Positions 61,236-64,000 of a DNA stretch of 64,000 nucleotides are shown in pieces (within the stretch, counting starts at the first letter, position 1; each line of letters opens with the position of its first letter). The translations under genes were made by a program, and so were the position numbers. The stretch spans positions 1 through 64,000 of the forward strand of contig NZ_JAMSKT010000014.1 in the NCBI RefSeq assembly GCF_023806125.1, given 5' to 3'. The notes beneath the pieces are model-generated. The model made no database searches and was not told the origin of the DNA. It was given only the letters and a program-made list of their open reading frames with translations. The DNA comes from Clostridium caldaquaticum (GTDB lineage Bacteria; Bacillota; Clostridia; Clostridiales; Clostridiaceae).

Positions 61236-62841
61236 AGCGGTTATAAACAGATTCAGCAATGTTCATTGCATGGTCTCCAACTCTTTCAAAATTGCTTATC
61301 ATATCAAGGAAAACTGTACCGCTGTGAGCGTTGCAGATTCCAGTATGAAGTCTTCTTATGTGAGTTGTACGCAGCTGTTTTTCAAGATTATCAATTTTTT
61401 CTTCTATATTAAGAACGCTTTGAGCTTTATTTGGATCATTATGTTCAAAACTTTCAATACTTGTGTTTAATGCTTCTAAAGTATAGTTATAAATATGGTC
61501 TAATTCAGAAAGTGCTTCCTGAGAAAAGATGAGCTTAGATGAAATTTTTTCATAAGCAAGCTCTGATAAGTTTTCTGCATGGTCTCCTATTCTTTCTATG
61601 TCATTTACTACATGGAACATAGAAGTTACAATTTCAGATTGCTCAGCAGACAGCTCCTTATTTGAAAGTTTTGCTAAGAAGGAAACTATTTCTTTTTCTA
61701 AAAGATTAATAAGCCCCTCATTTTCAACTACTTTTTCAACTAGCTTTTCATCATTTTTTCTAAAGGCATCCATAGAAAGTTCTAAATTTTCTTTTGCTTT
61801 GTTTGCCATTCGTATTATTTCTTTAACTACCTGCCCAACAGCAATTACTGGAGTTTCAAGAAGTCTTTCATCAAGATATTTCGGCCCCATTTTTTCTTTA
61901 ACATCGCTGCCTGGTATAATTTTGTTAACCATAAGAACTAAGTACTTAATAAAAGATGCCTGAATAAATACGTTAGTTACATTAAATAAAGTATGAGCAT
62001 TTGCAATCTGTCTTGCAGTATCTCCAGGGCTTATGTATTTTATTAAAGCAGTATATGGTACTAATAACAATGTGAAAATAATTGTACCTATTGTATTGAA
62101 GCTTAAGTGGATTAATGCTGCTTTTCTTGCAGTCTTATTTGTTCCTATACTAGCTAACATAGCTGTTACACATGTTCCAATATTGTCTCCAAATAGTATT
62201 GGAAGTGCTACCTCAATTGGAAGTGTTCCCGTTGAAGCAATAGCAATTAAAATTCCTATGGTAGCAGATGAGCTTTGTACTACTGCAGTCATGCCCATAC
62301 CAACCAGAATTCCAAGGAAAGGGTTATGACTTAAAGTAGTTATTAAGTTTTTAAACTCATCCATTTTAGTCAATGGTTTCATGGAACTTTCCATGATTTG
62401 CATTCCCATAAATAATATACCGAAACCTAAAACTATATCTCCTATTTGCTTAAGTTTCTTTCCTTTTGAGAACAAAACAATAGCTGTACCGATTCCAACA
62501 AATATTGGGGCAGCTTTTGTAAGTTTAAAAGCAACTAATTGACCTGTAACTGTAGTACCAATATTGGCACCCATAATTACACCAGCAGCCTGATACAGAT
62601 TCATAAGTCCTGCATTAACAAAACCAACTACCATTACTGTAGTTGCGCTGCTGCTTTGGATAATTCCTGTAACAATAGTACCAACCAAAATTCCTTTTAC
62701 AGGGTTTGAAGTTATTTTTTCAAAAAACACTTTAAGTTTATCCCCTGCAGAATTTTCTAGACCTTCACCCATCATCTTCATTCCATAAAGGAATAAACCT
62801 AATCCGCCAATAAGACCGAAAATCATTGATGTAATATCCAT
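61234..62841 (-). CDS. Na/Pi cotransporter family protein (NptA-like) with PhoU-like domain
   Basis: A 535-residue membrane transporter. There are two inverted PNaS repeats, each with the family signature QSSSAT (IIQSSSATTVMVVGF near residue 60; VVQSSSATIGILIA near 195). It has about eight helices to residue ~310, then a cytoplasmic PhoU-like helical domain (~345-530) with MFHVVNDIERIGDHAENLSELA and MISNFERVGDHAMNIAE. It likely imports sodium and phosphate. Leftward gene, GGAGGAAAT ahead of ATG 62841. Confidence 0.92.
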   Translation of the reverse strand: MDITSMIFGLIGGLGLFLYGMKMMGEGLENSAGDKLKVFFEKITSNPVKGILVGTIVTGIIQSSSATTVMVVGFVNAGLMNLYQAAGVIMGANIGTTVTGQLVAFKLTKAAPIFVGIGTAIVLFSKGKKLKQIGDIVLGFGILFMGMQIMESSMKPLTKMDEFKNLITTLSHNPFLGILVGMGMTAVVQSSSATIGILIAIASTGTLPIEVALPILFGDNIGTCVTAMLASIGTNKTARKAALIHLSFNTIGTIIFTLLLVPYTALIKYISPGDTARQIANAHTLFNVTNVFIQASFIKYLVLMVNKIIPGSDVKEKMGPKYLDERLLETPVIAVGQVVKEIIRMANKAKENLELSMDAFRKNDEKLVEKVVENEGLINLLEKEIVSFLAKLSNKELSAEQSEIVTSMFHVVNDIERIGDHAENLSELAYEKISSKLIFSQEALSELDHIYNYTLEALNTSIESFEHNDPNKAQSVLNIEEKIDNLEKQLRTTHIRRLHTGICNAHSGTVFLDMISNFERVGDHAMNIAESVYNR

Positions 62842-62968
62842 ACATTTCCTCCGTTATTATATAAAATAATAGTACGCCTACAAAATATATCATACTATGA
62901 CAAATTAATATTGTTAAGTGCATTTCACTGAAATTTAACATAGATTTAACATAAATAACATTTGATAA

Positions 62969-63007
62969 AAAAATAAGCTGTTTCAAAAATGAAACAACTT
63001 ATTTTTG
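62969..63007 (-). terminator. Terminator of the second mini-kinase gene
   Basis: AAAAATAAGCTGTTTC and GAAACAACTTATTTTT pair around AAAAAT. On the minus strand a T-run follows, directly after the kinase-like gene's stop. Confidence 0.8.
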
Positions 63008-63604
63008 TTATAATTTTTCTCTGGTTTTCAGCTCTTGAATATAACTTTTTATTTTTAAGTGCCACTTATTATAAAGCTTAGGCTCAGTTTCTTTTAACAC
63101 TTCCATAAAAATATCTAAAACATTTAATTTATAAAGTCCTTTTGAAAGATGCCTTGGAAAATCTCTTTTTTTAGAGTAAAATTTTTGAGGGTCAATAATT
63201 TTTATCTTTCCATCAGGCTCTACAAAAACATCTTTGCATCTAACATCAATTTTTTTAAACTTAAGTCTTTCAAACTCTTTCAGCATAGTTATTAAATCTA
63301 AAGCAAGTTTTCTGCTTAATCCATTTATCTTTATGTATTTTTTTAAAGGAAGTCCATCAACATAATCTCTTATCATATAATTTCCCCCAGTTTCGTAAAT
63401 TCGAGGGAAATACTTATTTCCGTTTACCTTTTTAAGTATATATGCTTCATTATAAAAATCCTTCATAACAAAACATATTTTTATAACTTTATTATCAGGT
63501 AGAAGATAAACTATACCGTTATGTCCTTTGCCTAGAAAACTGCACTTAAAAAGATCAATATCAGGGTATTTTGTATCTTCACATTTATGCTTGTGCTTAC
63601 CCAT
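63008..63604 (-). CDS. Minimal protein-kinase-like protein, second copy
   Basis: A 198-residue paralogue of the product at 18541. It has a glycine loop (LGKGHNGIVYLL), Lys in KVIKICF, and the catalytic-loop equivalent KKIDVRCKDVFVEPDGKIKIIDPQKFY. Asp is kept, Arg stands for Lys, Asp for the usual Asn, and IDP is in the place of DFG. Both proteins share a C-terminus ending in a K/W-rich helix. Substrate unknown. The start lies just after TATATGGG; the ribosome site is weak. Single gene with its own terminator. Confidence 0.65.
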   Translation of the reverse strand: MGKHKHKCEDTKYPDIDLFKCSFLGKGHNGIVYLLPDNKVIKICFVMKDFYNEAYILKKVNGNKYFPRIYETGGNYMIRDYVDGLPLKKYIKINGLSRKLALDLITMLKEFERLKFKKIDVRCKDVFVEPDGKIKIIDPQKFYSKKRDFPRHLSKGLYKLNVLDIFMEVLKETEPKLYNKWHLKIKSYIQELKTREKL

Positions 63605-63670
63605 ATATACACCGAAAACATTGCTTTATATTATAATATGAGTAGTATACATTATATGTTACAGTTATTT

Positions 63671-64000
63671 TTAAAGTTTATCTTCAAGTGAAAGTATAAA
63701 ATTAGCTGTTACATATATTCCATAATAAAGCGCATCTTCAGATACATCAAAATAAGGCGAATGTAGAGGATGCTCTCCTTTTATTCCGTCTGAAATACCA
63801 AGCCTGAAGTGAACGGAAGGAACTTTTTCAGCAAAGAAGGCAAAGTCTTCAGCGGCAAAAGTTTTTTCAAGAGGCAGTACATTTTCACTTCCAAGTATTT
63901 TTTTAGAAGCATTTATAAAAAGCTCTGTTAAAGCAATATCACTAATTACTGGTGGATACTGGAATGAGTAATTAATAATAGCTTCACAGCCATATTTTCC
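63671..64000 (-). CDS. M20 family metallopeptidase/amidohydrolase, 3' part only
   Basis: Leftward reading frame open from the window end to a stop at 63671-63673. The 109 visible residues carry LEKTFAAEDFAFFAEKVPSVHFRLG, GEHPLHSPYFDVSEDALYYGIYVTANFIL, typical of M20D amidohydrolases (hippurate or N-acyl-amino-acid hydrolases). AED and HSP are metal-site motifs. The N-terminal catalytic half is outside the window, so specificity cannot be told. Confidence 0.85.
   Translation of the reverse strand, partial: GKYGCEAIINYSFQYPPVISDIALTELFINASKKILGSENVLPLEKTFAAEDFAFFAEKVPSVHFRLGISDGIKGEHPLHSPYFDVSEDALYYGIYVTANFILSLEDKL

Overview
The window is a low-GC, AT-rich chromosome segment from a Firmicute of the class Clostridia, most likely Clostridium sensu stricto or a close relative. 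The evidence is AGGAGG-type ribosome-binding sites, heavy use of AGA and A/T-ending codons, and clostridial gene order: serS with serine tRNAs; tadA next to a tRNA-Ser; SRP RNA-dnaX-ebfC-recR-DUF2508-bofA; and yybS-gdpP-rplI-lonC-dnaB. The species cannot be fixed from sequence alone. No phage, transposase or CRISPR array was recognised.

Layout. 1-410: the end of an rRNA operon (partial 5S, an extra 5S-like 3' end, tRNA-Met, tRNA-Ala). 574-5410: a complete branched-chain amino-acid ABC transporter (livJHMGF). 5503-10431: an HD-domain protein, the NiaR niacin repressor, a DUF362/ferredoxin protein and a large UPF0182 membrane protein. 10742-13684: a GlpA-like oxidoreductase with a shortened DUF1667 partner, then serS. 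13786-14149: tRNA-Ser(TGA), tRNA-Ser(GCT), tRNA-Arg(ACG). 14233-18333: an iron-siderophore ABC transporter behind a Fur-box-like site. It lies between tRNA-Arg(ACG) and a decayed copy of that tRNA's 3' half, so it may be an old island. 18541-23026: a minimal kinase-like protein, CheX, phosphatidylserine decarboxylase, tRNA-Arg(CCT) and a PilJN/GAF/HD-GYP receptor. 23109-26078: tadA, tRNA-Ser(CGA), and ilvBN on the minus strand behind a T-box. 26161-29493: two COG0523 GTPases, a DUF318 permease and a TIGR03943/DUF1980 protein, a probable metal-handling operon. 29527-30515: tRNA-Tyr, -Thr and -Val on the minus strand, then tRNA-Ser(GGA) and SRP RNA on the plus strand. 30577-34213: dnaX to bofA plus an untracked 50-aa zinc-ribbon gene.

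34404-51982 is the accessory region, devoted to the cell surface. It holds a polysaccharide locus (initiating sugar transferase, DUF4422 transferase, Wzy-like polymerase, sialyltransferase-like GT, NeuB-like synthase, cytidylyltransferase-phosphatase fusion, Wzx flippase, UDP-galactopyranose mutase, a degenerate GH36-like protein, and a CapA/CapB/CapC tyrosine-kinase regulatory set). It continues with a membrane-anchored SGNH-fold protein that has lost its catalytic serine, and a SipW-type signal peptidase flanked by two TasA/CalY-like secreted proteins and a DUF5305 protein. 52013-60619 returns to core genes: a cation diffusion facilitator, MazG-like, yybS, gdpP, rplI, lonC, dnaB and tRNA-Thr. 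The window ends with a zinc-ribbon/coiled-coil protein, a Na/Pi cotransporter, a second copy of the mini kinase-like family, and the 3' end of an M20 amidohydrolase.

The most unusual items are the polysaccharide and SipW/TasA-like surface block with its two probable pseudoenzymes, the paralogous mini-kinases, the tRNA-flanked iron cluster, three copies of a palindrome upstream of the cation transporter, and a truncated DUF1667 gene lacking its usual partner.
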